Origin: a virus
Virus record (IMG/VR): IMGVR_UViG_3300002835_001088
Location: 1-23,878 of that record
Reading direction: 5' to 3' (one strand)
Length of the DNA stretch: 23,878 nucleotides
Position 1 is the stretch's first letter. Each line of letters opens with the position of its first letter. This document shows positions 15,883-22,309 of the stretch, in pieces. The notes below the pieces were generated by a model that ran no database searches, was not told where the DNA came from, and saw only the letters and a list, made by a program, of their open reading frames with translations. The translations under genes were made by a program, and so were the position numbers.

Positions 15883-17913
15883 TTAAACAACAATTCTTAC
15901 TTCACCAGTTGATGTTTGATAGACATCTCCTGCTACAAGACCACCTGAAACAGCAGCAGAATTTGTTGCATAAACTTTTAACAAAGGAAGTTGCACAGTT
16001 CCAGTTGGCTTGAAATAAGCAGTTTCTCTAACTGTTTCATGAGTTGTACTTGATGCGTTACTTGGCATAAGGGAAATACCGCAATTTTCTGAACTTGTAT
16101 TAAATTGCTTTGAAACAATAGCAGAACCTCTTTTTGAAGAACCCGGTCTTGAAAAAGCAAGAGAAGCTCCAATAGCTCCAGTACCAGCAGTTGATGTTCC
16201 ATCTGCGTTTAAGAACAGATCTCCTGCAAAAGTAGGGCTTGATGAATCTACAAAAGTACCCGGAGAACCTACAGTAAGAGAAGCAGAATATGTATCATTT
16301 GTAGATATACCAACATATCTTAAGCCAGTATCTCGGCGTGTAATATCAAGATAGATTGGAGTAATCGTATTTATTGTTACTGGTCCTGAAGAAATACCTC
16401 TAATAGAGATAATACCAGTCAACGACAATGCAGTTGAACAATTAAAAAGAGCTGAATTATGTCCTGTAACATTGATATTATCAATAAAAATATTGCCAAT
16501 AGTTCTACCACCAGAAGAATAAATTATCTTAAACGGATAATTTGCTGCTGAATCTAGAGTAGCAACACAGTTTCTAATAAAGACATTAGACATATTTTCA
16601 GTTGTATCATCTGAATCCTCATCAAAAGAAATTACAGAACCATAAACTTTTTCAGCGTGAATATTATTAATAGTTATTTCATTACAACCGTTGAACTGTC
16701 CTATAATTTTTGCAGAAAAAGAATATTCACTGGCAAGAGATACAAGAGAGTTAACAGAAATATTCGAACAAGCTGAAAAACGGAGAACTTCGTTATTTCC
16801 TCCAGTAGATCCCCTTCCAGTATCAATCGCTGTAATTGTACCAATAGTTCCGTTTTGAGCGAAAAGAGGAGTAGCGTTGAATTTTACAGAGCATCCTCCT
16901 GTTTTTCTAGTTGTAATTGAAGTAATTGAAAACCTCTGTGTTTCTCTATCATTTCCACCAATTCTGAATCCATGTTCTCCAGAATCGTTGATAACAAGAT
17001 CTCCCATAAAAAAGTCTGTACAACTATCTAGAAGAACTCCGTTATGTCCCGAACTTTTTGTAGCCCGAGTATCCATTGTGCGTATAAACGTACTGTTTAC
17101 TTGGAAGAAAGAACAGTTATCAAACTTTAATCCGCGAATATAATTCTCAACGGAAACATTACCAAGAAAAATATTATTACGAACTGTTGCTGCAACACTT
17201 GGAGAAAAAGAAACACCTCTTGGTATTCTAATTAGATCAATATCCTTTACAGCAATATTTGATCCTTGGAAGTTAATACTACCACCTATCGCTGAATATT
17301 CAATATCCGAATACGCTTTTAAAGAACCTATCTTAACATTATTACCTGTAAAGACAACAATATCAGGATTTGTTTCTGTACCAGCAGTAGAGAAATTAAA
17401 ATTCTCTGCTTCAAAATTACCAGCAACAGTAATAGTTACGGCTGTACCAGTAAGAGAAGAGTTGCATTTAAAGAAACTATTACCTCTAATCTTTACATTT
17501 TCTGGAATAGACAGTTGAGAAAAGAGATAAATAAAATCATCACCAATTTCTCCAATTGGTTTGTTAGTACCAGAGATAGCAGTAAAGAAGGCTGTTAATG
17601 CAGTCGTATCATTTGTAATACCATCTCCTTTAGCACCAAAGTCTGCTGGTGATAGTGTATCATTTCCACCGCCGCCTCCTCCTCCACCTCCACCAATTGT
17701 TCCTGAAATAAAAATATCATGAACATAGAGTCTATTGACATTAACAATGTCGTTATTATTCATATCCAAATCTGCTCCCATTGCGTTTGGAGAAGATCCG
17801 TCTAATGAAAGAGTATTATCGAAGGCTTGCTGCAAAGCCGACATATTATTATTAAGAGTACTAGATGACTGAAAGCCAGCAGATACTGTTGTTATTGTTG
17901 GTTTCTTTGCCAT
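15883..17913 (-). CDS. Tailspike with pectate-lyase-like beta-helix (depolymerase candidate)
   Basis: A 676-residue adhesin. Residues 1-70 match the N-terminus of the 402-aa fiber (shared FDNTLSLDGS at 31-40 and PNAM at 42-45), so both probably dock at the same virion site. A run of ten glycines (74-83) then acts as a hinge. Next comes the pectate-lyase-3-type start ADFGAKGDGITNDTTALTAF (about 90-110) and a long right-handed beta-helix region of Asn/Ile/Val/Gly-rich repeats (to about 540). The C-terminal part is a smaller beta domain ending GDVYQTSTGEVRIVV. Such spikes usually cleave capsular or surface polysaccharide. Active-site residues cannot be read by eye. An AGAGGA site precedes the ATG. 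Confidence 0.88.
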   Translation of the reverse strand: MAKKPTITTVSAGFQSSSTLNNNMSALQQAFDNTLSLDGSSPNAMGADLDMNNNDIVNVNRLYVHDIFISGTIGGGGGGGGGGNDTLSPADFGAKGDGITNDTTALTAFFTAISGTNKPIGEIGDDFIYLFSQLSIPENVKIRGNSFFKCNSSLTGTAVTITVAGNFEAENFNFSTAGTETNPDIVVFTGNNVKIGSLKAYSDIEYSAIGGSINFQGSNIAVKDIDLIRIPRGVSFSPSVAATVRNNIFLGNVSVENYIRGLKFDNCSFFQVNSTFIRTMDTRATKSSGHNGVLLDSCTDFFMGDLVINDSGEHGFRIGGNDRETQRFSITSITTRKTGGCSVKFNATPLFAQNGTIGTITAIDTGRGSTGGNNEVLRFSACSNISVNSLVSLASEYSFSAKIIGQFNGCNEITINNIHAEKVYGSVISFDEDSDDTTENMSNVFIRNCVATLDSAANYPFKIIYSSGGRTIGNIFIDNINVTGHNSALFNCSTALSLTGIISIRGISSGPVTINTITPIYLDITRRDTGLRYVGISTNDTYSASLTVGSPGTFVDSSSPTFAGDLFLNADGTSTAGTGAIGASLAFSRPGSSKRGSAIVSKQFNTSSENCGISLMPSNASSTTHETVRETAYFKPTGTVQLPLLKVYATNSAAVSGGLVAGDVYQTSTGEVRIVV

Positions 17914-17944
17914 TAATTATCCTCTAAATACTTTATTACTTCAA

Positions 17945-17958
17945 AACTCTTAAGAGTT
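17945..17958. repeat. Perfect 14-bp palindrome at the end of the 28-aa ORF
   Basis: AACTCTTAAGAGTT reads the same on both strands and includes the stop codon of the 28-aa ORF. It has no T-tract behind it, so it is a poor terminator. It may be a protein-binding or RNA-processing site, or chance. Confidence 0.3.
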
Positions 17959-18036
17959 CATATTTTCCCATTGATTGATAACATTTTGAAAATCATCAAG
18001 GAGTGCTTTGAGATCATCAGACATTACATCAGACAT
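17950..18036 (-). CDS. 28-aa mini-ORF between BNR protein and tailspike
   Basis: The stop of the 457-aa gene overlaps an ATG (TAATG at 18036), which opens a 28-residue acidic frame (MSDVMSDDLKALLDDFQNV, then INQWENMNS). It ends 36 bases before the tailspike start. The duplicated start ATGTCTGATG is visible in the DNA. The TAATG coupling matches the other real gene junctions here, which is the main support. It has no membrane segment and could be a helical linker or chaperone peptide. It could also be a chance frame. Confidence 0.45.
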   Translation of the reverse strand: MSDVMSDDLKALLDDFQNVINQWENMNS

Positions 18037-19409
18037 TACAGAGGCTCGGTATCAAAAGTGCAGCTTGCAATAATAGGATTCTCTTCTACACCCCTTCTAT
18101 GATAGAATACGGTATTAACCCGATTAGCTGTAGAAGTTTCGTTTGTATAGGGCTGACCACCATCAGAGCTATACATACCAGCAATTCTTGTTCTAAAACC
18201 AAACTGTGTAATATTGTACAGTTTTACAGAGCTACCCCCGCCAGAGACACCACCAGCAGTAGCGCCTGTCGTAGTCGTAAAAGAGTATGAGTTATTATTA
18301 ATTTTTGTAATTGTCTTCAGCCCCTTTAGTTCTGCGGTAGGAATACCGTCGAAACCAACAGCGTCGTAAATGAAGACAACATCGTTTGTTTCATATCCGT
18401 GTGAATCATGAGTAACAACAATTGTCGTTGTCCCAGCACCACCGGATGTGGTCAATGGATTAGAGACAAGTGAAACCAACGGCTTCTTATAGATAGTAAT
18501 ACCTGTCGTATCATAGACAGCATTAGATATTGTACCATCAGAAGCATAACCAGAAGAGCCTGTCTTTCTGTCACCAGTAGAAAGGATAATATCGCCATTA
18601 GTAATCTTAATCAGGTTAGGCTGTCTACCATTAACCTTTGTCTGGGTAAACAGAACAGGAGAACCCCAGCTAGAACCATCATTTGTGCTGATGCTGTAGT
18701 ACAGAGAATTGTAAAGAGACGAAGTGCTGTCTTCTCTGACAATAGCTATCCAGTTAGTCCCATTCAATTGAACGATATCTGCTTCGCTGTAATACTTTGT
18801 AGGGTCTGCAAAAATAACAGAAACACCCGCCCAAGTAAGACCACCATCAGAAGAACTGAACAAAGCTGTCTGTGTTACACCACTGACAAGAGCATACCCT
18901 GTTCTCCAGAGGATTCCGCCCGGACCAGTAATTGGTCTAGACCAAAGAGCATAGGTATTGCCGCCATATGAAACTGTGCTTGTAGACGTTACAGAAAAAA
19001 TCCCTGCTGTGTTCTTTACAGTCCAGATCTTGAGTGTGGCAGTATCTCCGTTACCAAGGAGATCTGTCAGGAGAGATGTATTAAAGATTGTAGGATTATC
19101 TGCATCAAAGAAAAGAACCTTTGACCAAGTTGCCCCATTATCATCTGATCTGATCATCCACTGACCATTAGAACCAGAGGCATGGGCATCACTGTCAGAG
19201 TAAATGCCGACAAAGGAAGTACCAATCTTCAGGATATAGGGAAACGCAAGATAGTTGTCTGGAAGAGAATTATCAACAATCTTTGACTTAAGATTAAACA
19301 ATTCAGCACAGACAGGATTGGAAAAATCCCTTGGGATGATAGAAGGATTACTTCCCGAGTCTGTTACAATAAACTCAAACTCTCTTTTAACAGAAACAGT
19401 TACAGCCAT
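18036..19409 (-). CDS. BNR/Asp-box beta-propeller protein (sialidase-like tail protein)
   Basis: A 457-residue protein with repeated Asp-box motifs S-x-D-x-G-x-T/S-W: RSDDNGATW (87-95), SSSDGGLTW (185-193) and STNDGSSW (241-248). These mark a sialidase-type six-bladed propeller. A late Gly/Ser-rich region (GATAGGVSGGGSSVKLYNI) leads to the C-terminus. It sits between the 402-aa fiber and the tailspike in the adhesin group but lacks the FDNTLSLDGS anchor of those two, so it may attach differently. It may bind or cleave a surface glycan. The catalytic Tyr/Glu and Arg triad of sialidases is not identifiable by eye, so enzymatic activity is uncertain. Confidence 0.8.
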   Translation of the reverse strand: MAVTVSVKREFEFIVTDSGSNPSIIPRDFSNPVCAELFNLKSKIVDNSLPDNYLAFPYILKIGTSFVGIYSDSDAHASGSNGQWMIRSDDNGATWSKVLFFDADNPTIFNTSLLTDLLGNGDTATLKIWTVKNTAGIFSVTSTSTVSYGGNTYALWSRPITGPGGILWRTGYALVSGVTQTALFSSSDGGLTWAGVSVIFADPTKYYSEADIVQLNGTNWIAIVREDSTSSLYNSLYYSISTNDGSSWGSPVLFTQTKVNGRQPNLIKITNGDIILSTGDRKTGSSGYASDGTISNAVYDTTGITIYKKPLVSLVSNPLTTSGGAGTTTIVVTHDSHGYETNDVVFIYDAVGFDGIPTAELKGLKTITKINNNSYSFTTTTGATAGGVSGGGSSVKLYNITQFGFRTRIAGMYSSDGGQPYTNETSTANRVNTVFYHRRGVEENPIIASCTFDTEPL

Positions 19410-19419
19410 TTATTATCTC

Positions 19420-20628
19420 CTAGAATACACATCTTGCTGTCCAATGGCAGAGGAGTACATCCCCTGCTGTGACTGCTCCGTTATTTTGAAGGGTAACGCC
19501 TTGGTCATTGATATTGTAAGGAAGACCATTTACAAAAAGACCTGTAGTCTCATTCTCCCATCTATTCTCTGTACCAGACAAAGGCGACTGCATAAGAACT
19601 TGAGGAACAACAGCCATAGGAGGATCAAACCTGACAGGAACAATAACAGAGCTTGTTGTGCTTGTATTAATGGCTACTGCTCTGATAGACCCGCCTTTGC
19701 TAGAGACGCCTCTTGGAGCGCCATACGGGTAAGTAGTCTGGTATCTTGTCTTAGCCTTCATCAGAAGTTCCGAGAATGTCTCAGGAATAATCTCCACCGG
19801 AGGGCTTGTGCCAATTGTAAGGAAAGCCCCTTCAAAGTCTACATAATCAGCCGAACCAGCAGTACCACTAAAAGTAACCGCAATCTTAAGGGAAATCTGG
19901 ATAGCATCAACCGGAAGAATAGCCGAGACATACTCAGGATTGACAGAGATATCCGTAGTCAAGATAATGTTCTTAGAGTCAAGGACTGTATTTCCATTTG
20001 TGTACTCACCATTTGCCCGAATAATAGGCTGCTGGGGTTCCTTAGAGTACTGGATAGACATAGTTACAGTAGAGCCAGACCAAGTAGAAGATTTCTTCCC
20101 GCTGATCTGAAAACAAATTGTTTTACCAAGAAGAGGAGCCGTCTCTACCTGAGTAAAGTTCATAACAATATTAGCAGATGCTGTATTAGCATTCGTAGCA
20201 TTTCTCTGGATACGAATACCATCAGGCTGGTTTGTACCCTTGATATGGTAAATTGTTACCTTATCGTCAGCAAAAGAAGTTCTGGCAACTGTTAGACCGG
20301 AACCACCAAGCTGTCTTGTTGTCGTCTCTGTCTTAAAACCATGACCATTCTGCCAAGTCCTGAAGAAACCCATCCAGTTAAAGTTCTTCTTCGGGAAATC
20401 AGCATTCGGCAAAGCCGTATTATAGACAATGTTATCTACATACAGAGTACCTACGTTGATAAGGTCATTGCTGTTAAGATCAATGTCCGCAAGCATGGCA
20501 TTAGGAGTACTACCATCAAGAGACAAAGTATTATCAAAAGCATCCCCTATCTTGGTAAAGTTGCTGTTGATGACATGAGATGACTGATACCCAGAAGATG
20601 TCGTAATTATGGACGGTCTTTTTGCCAT
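19420..20628 (-). CDS. Tail fiber with shared N-terminal anchor
   Basis: A 402-residue fiber. Residues 1-65 (MAKRPSIITTSSGYQ ... FDNTLSLDGS ... LADIDLNSNDLINVGTLYV) are closely similar to residues 1-65 of the 676-aa tailspike. The D-L-N-x-N-D-x-I/V-N-V block is the usual form of podovirus fiber anchors that bind the tail. The remainder is beta-rich (TVTMSIQYSKE, ISLKIAVTFSGTAGSADYVD) and ends AGDVLLCHWTARCVF. No enzymatic motif is seen, so it is probably the receptor-binding fiber. It is separated by ten bases from the BNR gene and abuts the 191-aa gene (TAATGG overlap). Confidence 0.82.
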   Translation of the reverse strand: MAKRPSIITTSSGYQSSHVINSNFTKIGDAFDNTLSLDGSTPNAMLADIDLNSNDLINVGTLYVDNIVYNTALPNADFPKKNFNWMGFFRTWQNGHGFKTETTTRQLGGSGLTVARTSFADDKVTIYHIKGTNQPDGIRIQRNATNANTASANIVMNFTQVETAPLLGKTICFQISGKKSSTWSGSTVTMSIQYSKEPQQPIIRANGEYTNGNTVLDSKNIILTTDISVNPEYVSAILPVDAIQISLKIAVTFSGTAGSADYVDFEGAFLTIGTSPPVEIIPETFSELLMKAKTRYQTTYPYGAPRGVSSKGGSIRAVAINTSTTSSVIVPVRFDPPMAVVPQVLMQSPLSGTENRWENETTGLFVNGLPYNINDQGVTLQNNGAVTAGDVLLCHWTARCVF

Positions 20629-21203
20629 TAGATTACTCTATATGTAAAGGTAAAATAAAAGGGGTTAACACCAGCATAGTTACAGTTAAAGTTAAAACCA
20701 ATCCTGTCATTAGGAGAATCAGAAAAAATCTGTGAATAAGTTGATCTGCTGGCTGTAGACGAAGTAAAGACAGCAATGCCAGTCCCTTGGGAAGCAGCAG
20801 AAAAATTACTTGCGACTGGAAGATCCAGTGTAAAAGTAGAAAGAGTACCTGAGGCTGTCGTACAAGTCGTAGTGACATAACCAGATACTGTTACCGTATT
20901 ACCTACTCGCATGTACTGAGCTTCAGAGGGTGTTACTACAGTCACGTTCGTACCTGTATAACCTGTTGGGGTATACGTCCCGCTGAAGATATTACCATCA
21001 CTGGCAGAGGGAGAAGTAACCGCTGTTTTACCTGTTGTGATACTACCAGTAGCTACAAAGTCACTGGCAGAAACAGACTTACCAGCAGTAAGGTTATTAA
21101 TAGATACTTTCTTTGTAGCACCGCTCTGAACAATAGCAAGAACCTCAGTACCAGCTACTGGAGTACTTGCAGGATCTAGTGCTGAAATCTTCTTGTCTGT
21201 CAT
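20628..21203 (-). CDS. Tail fiber/appendage protein
   Basis: A 191-residue protein. The first 40 residues (KISALDPASTPVAGTEVLAI ... KVSINNLTAGKSVSASDF) are the recurrent ISALP/ASTPLAGTE-LPI-Q-G-xTKKVS-NL module that precedes many phage fiber and tail appendage proteins. The C-terminal 100 residues form a beta tip (RVGNTVTVSGYVTTTCTTAS, FYFTFTYRVI). It follows the 116-aa repeat protein and overlaps the 402-aa fiber start. It probably makes a separate fiber or caps a fiber; the precise partner cannot be read from the sequence. Confidence 0.75.
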   Translation of the reverse strand: MTDKKISALDPASTPVAGTEVLAIVQSGATKKVSINNLTAGKSVSASDFVATGSITTGKTAVTSPSASDGNIFSGTYTPTGYTGTNVTVVTPSEAQYMRVGNTVTVSGYVTTTCTTASGTLSTFTLDLPVASNFSAASQGTGIAVFTSSTASRSTYSQIFSDSPNDRIGFNFNCNYAGVNPFYFTFTYRVI

Positions 21204-21221
21204 TAAAGTCCCCCTTATTAA

Positions 21222-21572
21222 TTACTCAAGCAGCAAGAAACTGCCATTCTCCAAAAGCAAGTTAAAGCCATCTTCTGTCTCAAGGTTATTAAAGCTCTGG
21301 TCATAACCATCAATGTAAAAGGCCCCGGATGGAGTATGAAGACCACGATCAGCAGAATACACCATTACACCCCGGACAGCACCACAAGGATGGTAAAGAC
21401 TACCATCTCCCAAGACAAGATTCATAGACCCGTCAGCAGCATACAGCCCTGTATAGGTAGAACCTGTAACAATTGTAATACGAGCAGAGCCATCGGCAGC
21501 ATACCTTCCGTAGGAGACAGAAGTATCATTAGCTGTAACTCTTAATGCTCCAGATTCTGAGTAAATTCCCAT
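21222..21572 (-). CDS. Repeat-containing tail protein (GxYAxDGS repeats)
   Basis: A 116-residue protein and the first gene of the leftward operon. It carries repeats of about 20 residues with the core G-x-Y-x-x-D/S-G-S/A: GIYSESGA (2-9), GRYAADGS (22-29), GLYAADGS (42-49), then degenerate forms YHPCGAV (60-66) and GLHTPSGAF (77-85). It ends DGFNLLLENGSFLLLE. The pattern resembles repeat proteins encoded beside tail genes in rhizobial phages and prophages, whose role is unclear to me. It would fit a beta-solenoid tail or fiber component. Preceding bases offer only a weak GGGA ribosome-binding site after a small hairpin. Confidence 0.7.
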   Translation of the reverse strand: MGIYSESGALRVTANDTSVSYGRYAADGSARITIVTGSTYTGLYAADGSMNLVLGDGSLYHPCGAVRGVMVYSADRGLHTPSGAFYIDGYDQSFNNLETEDGFNLLLENGSFLLLE

Positions 21573-21582
21573 TTATGTTCCC

Positions 21583-21598
21583 AGCCCGTGCTTCGCAC
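21583..21598 (-). promoter_or_regulatory. Small hairpin in the leader of the leftward operon
   Basis: Minus-strand RNA CUGUGC-GAA-GCACGG (six pairs including one U-G) lies about 11 bases before the ATG at 21572. It is too small for a terminator and has no U-tract. It could shape translation initiation of the 116-aa gene, whose own SD is weak. Confidence 0.3.
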
Positions 21599-21644
21599 AG
21601 TTAAAGTTAAGACAAAAAAGAAGATTGGATATACTATAGGTTAT

Positions 21645-21666
21645 ACTATTAGTTTATTCTAATAGT
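21645..21666. repeat. Inverted repeat ACTATTAG / CTAATAGT in the leader
   Basis: Eight perfect bases each side of a 6-base spacer. It lies within the AT-rich transcribed leader between promoter and first leftward gene. It is not GC-rich and has no T-run, so it is a better fit for a protein-binding site than for a terminator. Confidence 0.35.
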
Positions 21667-21726
21667 CTATATTAATATTATTATAAGACCAAAGGTAATA
21701 AGAGTAATGGTAGGAACTTAAGTTTA

Positions 21727-21771
21727 TTCCCCCGGTTTAACATATGGTATTATAACATATGATTTACCGGG
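21727..21771. repeat. Interrupted palindrome overlapping the leftward promoter
   Basis: The arms are CCCGGT (21731-21736) with CATATG (21741-21746) against CATATG (21756-21761) with ACCGGG (21766-21771). Thirteen of sixteen arm positions match around a nine-base centre. The centre holds most of the -10 box and the right arm lies in the spacer, so a dimeric protein bound here would cover the promoter. The left end continues as TTCCCCCGGTT (21727-21737), an 11-mer also found at the other leftward promoter. Confidence 0.55.
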
Positions 21772-21777
21772 AGTCAA
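21749..21777 (-). promoter_or_regulatory. Leftward sigma70 promoter for adhesin, lysis, packaging and head genes
   Basis: Minus strand: TTGACT (21777-21772), exactly 17 bp, then TATAAT (21754-21749). The -10 is perfect and the -35 has 5 of 6 consensus bases. Start would be near 21742, giving a leader of about 170 nt before the first gene at 21572. No other promoter of this quality occurs between here and 7.96 kb, so it probably drives about 13.6 kb of operon down to the terminator at 7973-7994. The interrupted palindrome across it suggests negative or switch-type control. Confidence 0.8.
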
Positions 21778-21925
21778 TGTCTATTATCTTTCCCCCGCCT
21801 CCTAAGTCAATAATAAATATACTTTTAGTGTAAATAAATCCCTTGTGTGATATTTATGATACAATACCACTGGACCCCGATTGTCTGGAATTTCTATACG
21901 AAAATTTTCTGTTGTGATCTAGGAA

Positions 21926-21949
21926 TATAATCCTATTTCAACCCCCGGT
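21926..21949 (+). promoter_or_regulatory. Possible rightward promoter with CCCCCGGT box
   Basis: Plus strand TATAAT at 21926-21931 is a perfect -10, but no -35-like hexamer lies 15-18 bases upstream. CCCCCGGT (21942-21949) lies ten bases downstream, similar to its place in the two leftward promoters. It would need an activator if used. The -10 also overlaps a CTAGGAATA repeat, which could explain the match. Confidence 0.3.
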
Positions 21950-21960
21950 ATGGGTGGGGG
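21942..21960 (+). repeat. C5/G5 hairpin
   Basis: CCCCC (21942-21946) can pair with GGGGG (21956-21960) around a nine-base loop. Alternatively GGTAT (21947-21951) pairs with ATACC (21961-21965). No clear U-tract follows, so termination is doubtful. Confidence 0.3.
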
Positions 21961-22186
21961 ATACCCTTGATTTCATTGGGTTTTATCTAGCCCCTAGGAA
22001 TATATTCCCAGACTACCCTAGGATTATCTTCCGCTATTGGCTTTTATAAGGGGGACTAGGAATAAATTCCTATATCTAGTGGTTTATTCCTATTGTACCT
22101 ACTAGGAATAGTATCATGGGATAGGAAAAAAAGTGTGATACAACTAGACCGATCTATTAGCCATCTTATCCTATTGAATTTCTTTA

Positions 22187-22192
22187 TATAAT
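22187..22192 (+). promoter_or_regulatory. Candidate -10 for the rightward transcript
   Basis: TATAAT on the plus strand, about 120 bases before the structured RNA segment. The -35 position (about 22164-22169) reads TCTTAT, a poor match. Start would be near 22199, giving a leader that includes the ATCYGGTWAC repeats and the whole structured segment before the 150-aa gene. It is the best rightward candidate I see but is weak. Confidence 0.3.
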
Positions 22193-22208
22193 TCCTTTCT
22201 TACCAACT

Positions 22209-22265
22209 ATCGGTAACTCATCCGGTTACACATCTGGTACCATCTGTTTTTACCTAATCTGGTAC
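22209..22265 (+). repeat. Short direct repeats ATC(C/T)GGT(T/A)AC
   Basis: ATCGGTAAC (22209-22217), ATCCGGTTAC (22220-22229), ATCTGGTAC (22232-22240) and ATCTGGTAC (22257-22265). The first three start 11 and 12 bases apart, about one helix turn, so a protein could bind them on the same DNA face. They lie between the candidate -10 and the structured RNA segment. Confidence 0.45.
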
Positions 22266-22309
22266 TACCGCCGTTTCTGCATTGTGCTAGTCTCTACCCA
22301 TAGACAAAC

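Larger units (their letters stand above)
21919..22110. repeat. Cluster of CTAGGAATA repeats
   Basis: Four exact copies of CTAGGAATA lie at 21919-21927, 21994-22002, 22056-22064 and 22102-22110. Each is partnered by an inverted or near-inverted TTCC-type half nearby: TCCTA at 21931-21935, ATTCC at 22004-22008, ATTCCTA at 22066-22072, and TATTCCTA at 22085-22092, which forms a perfect 8-bp inverted repeat with 22103-22110. A variant CTAGGATTA is at 22018-22026. Spacing is irregular (75, 62, 46 bp). Multiple palindromic sites in an AT-rich gene-free zone suit an operator array or a replication origin. No protein partner is visible. Confidence 0.6.

Noticed and set aside
21859-21865. Extended -10 TGATACAAT as a rightward promoter
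   Set aside because: It has five of six -10 bases and a TG, but no -35, and another TGATACAA occurs at 22136 without context, so I could not support it.
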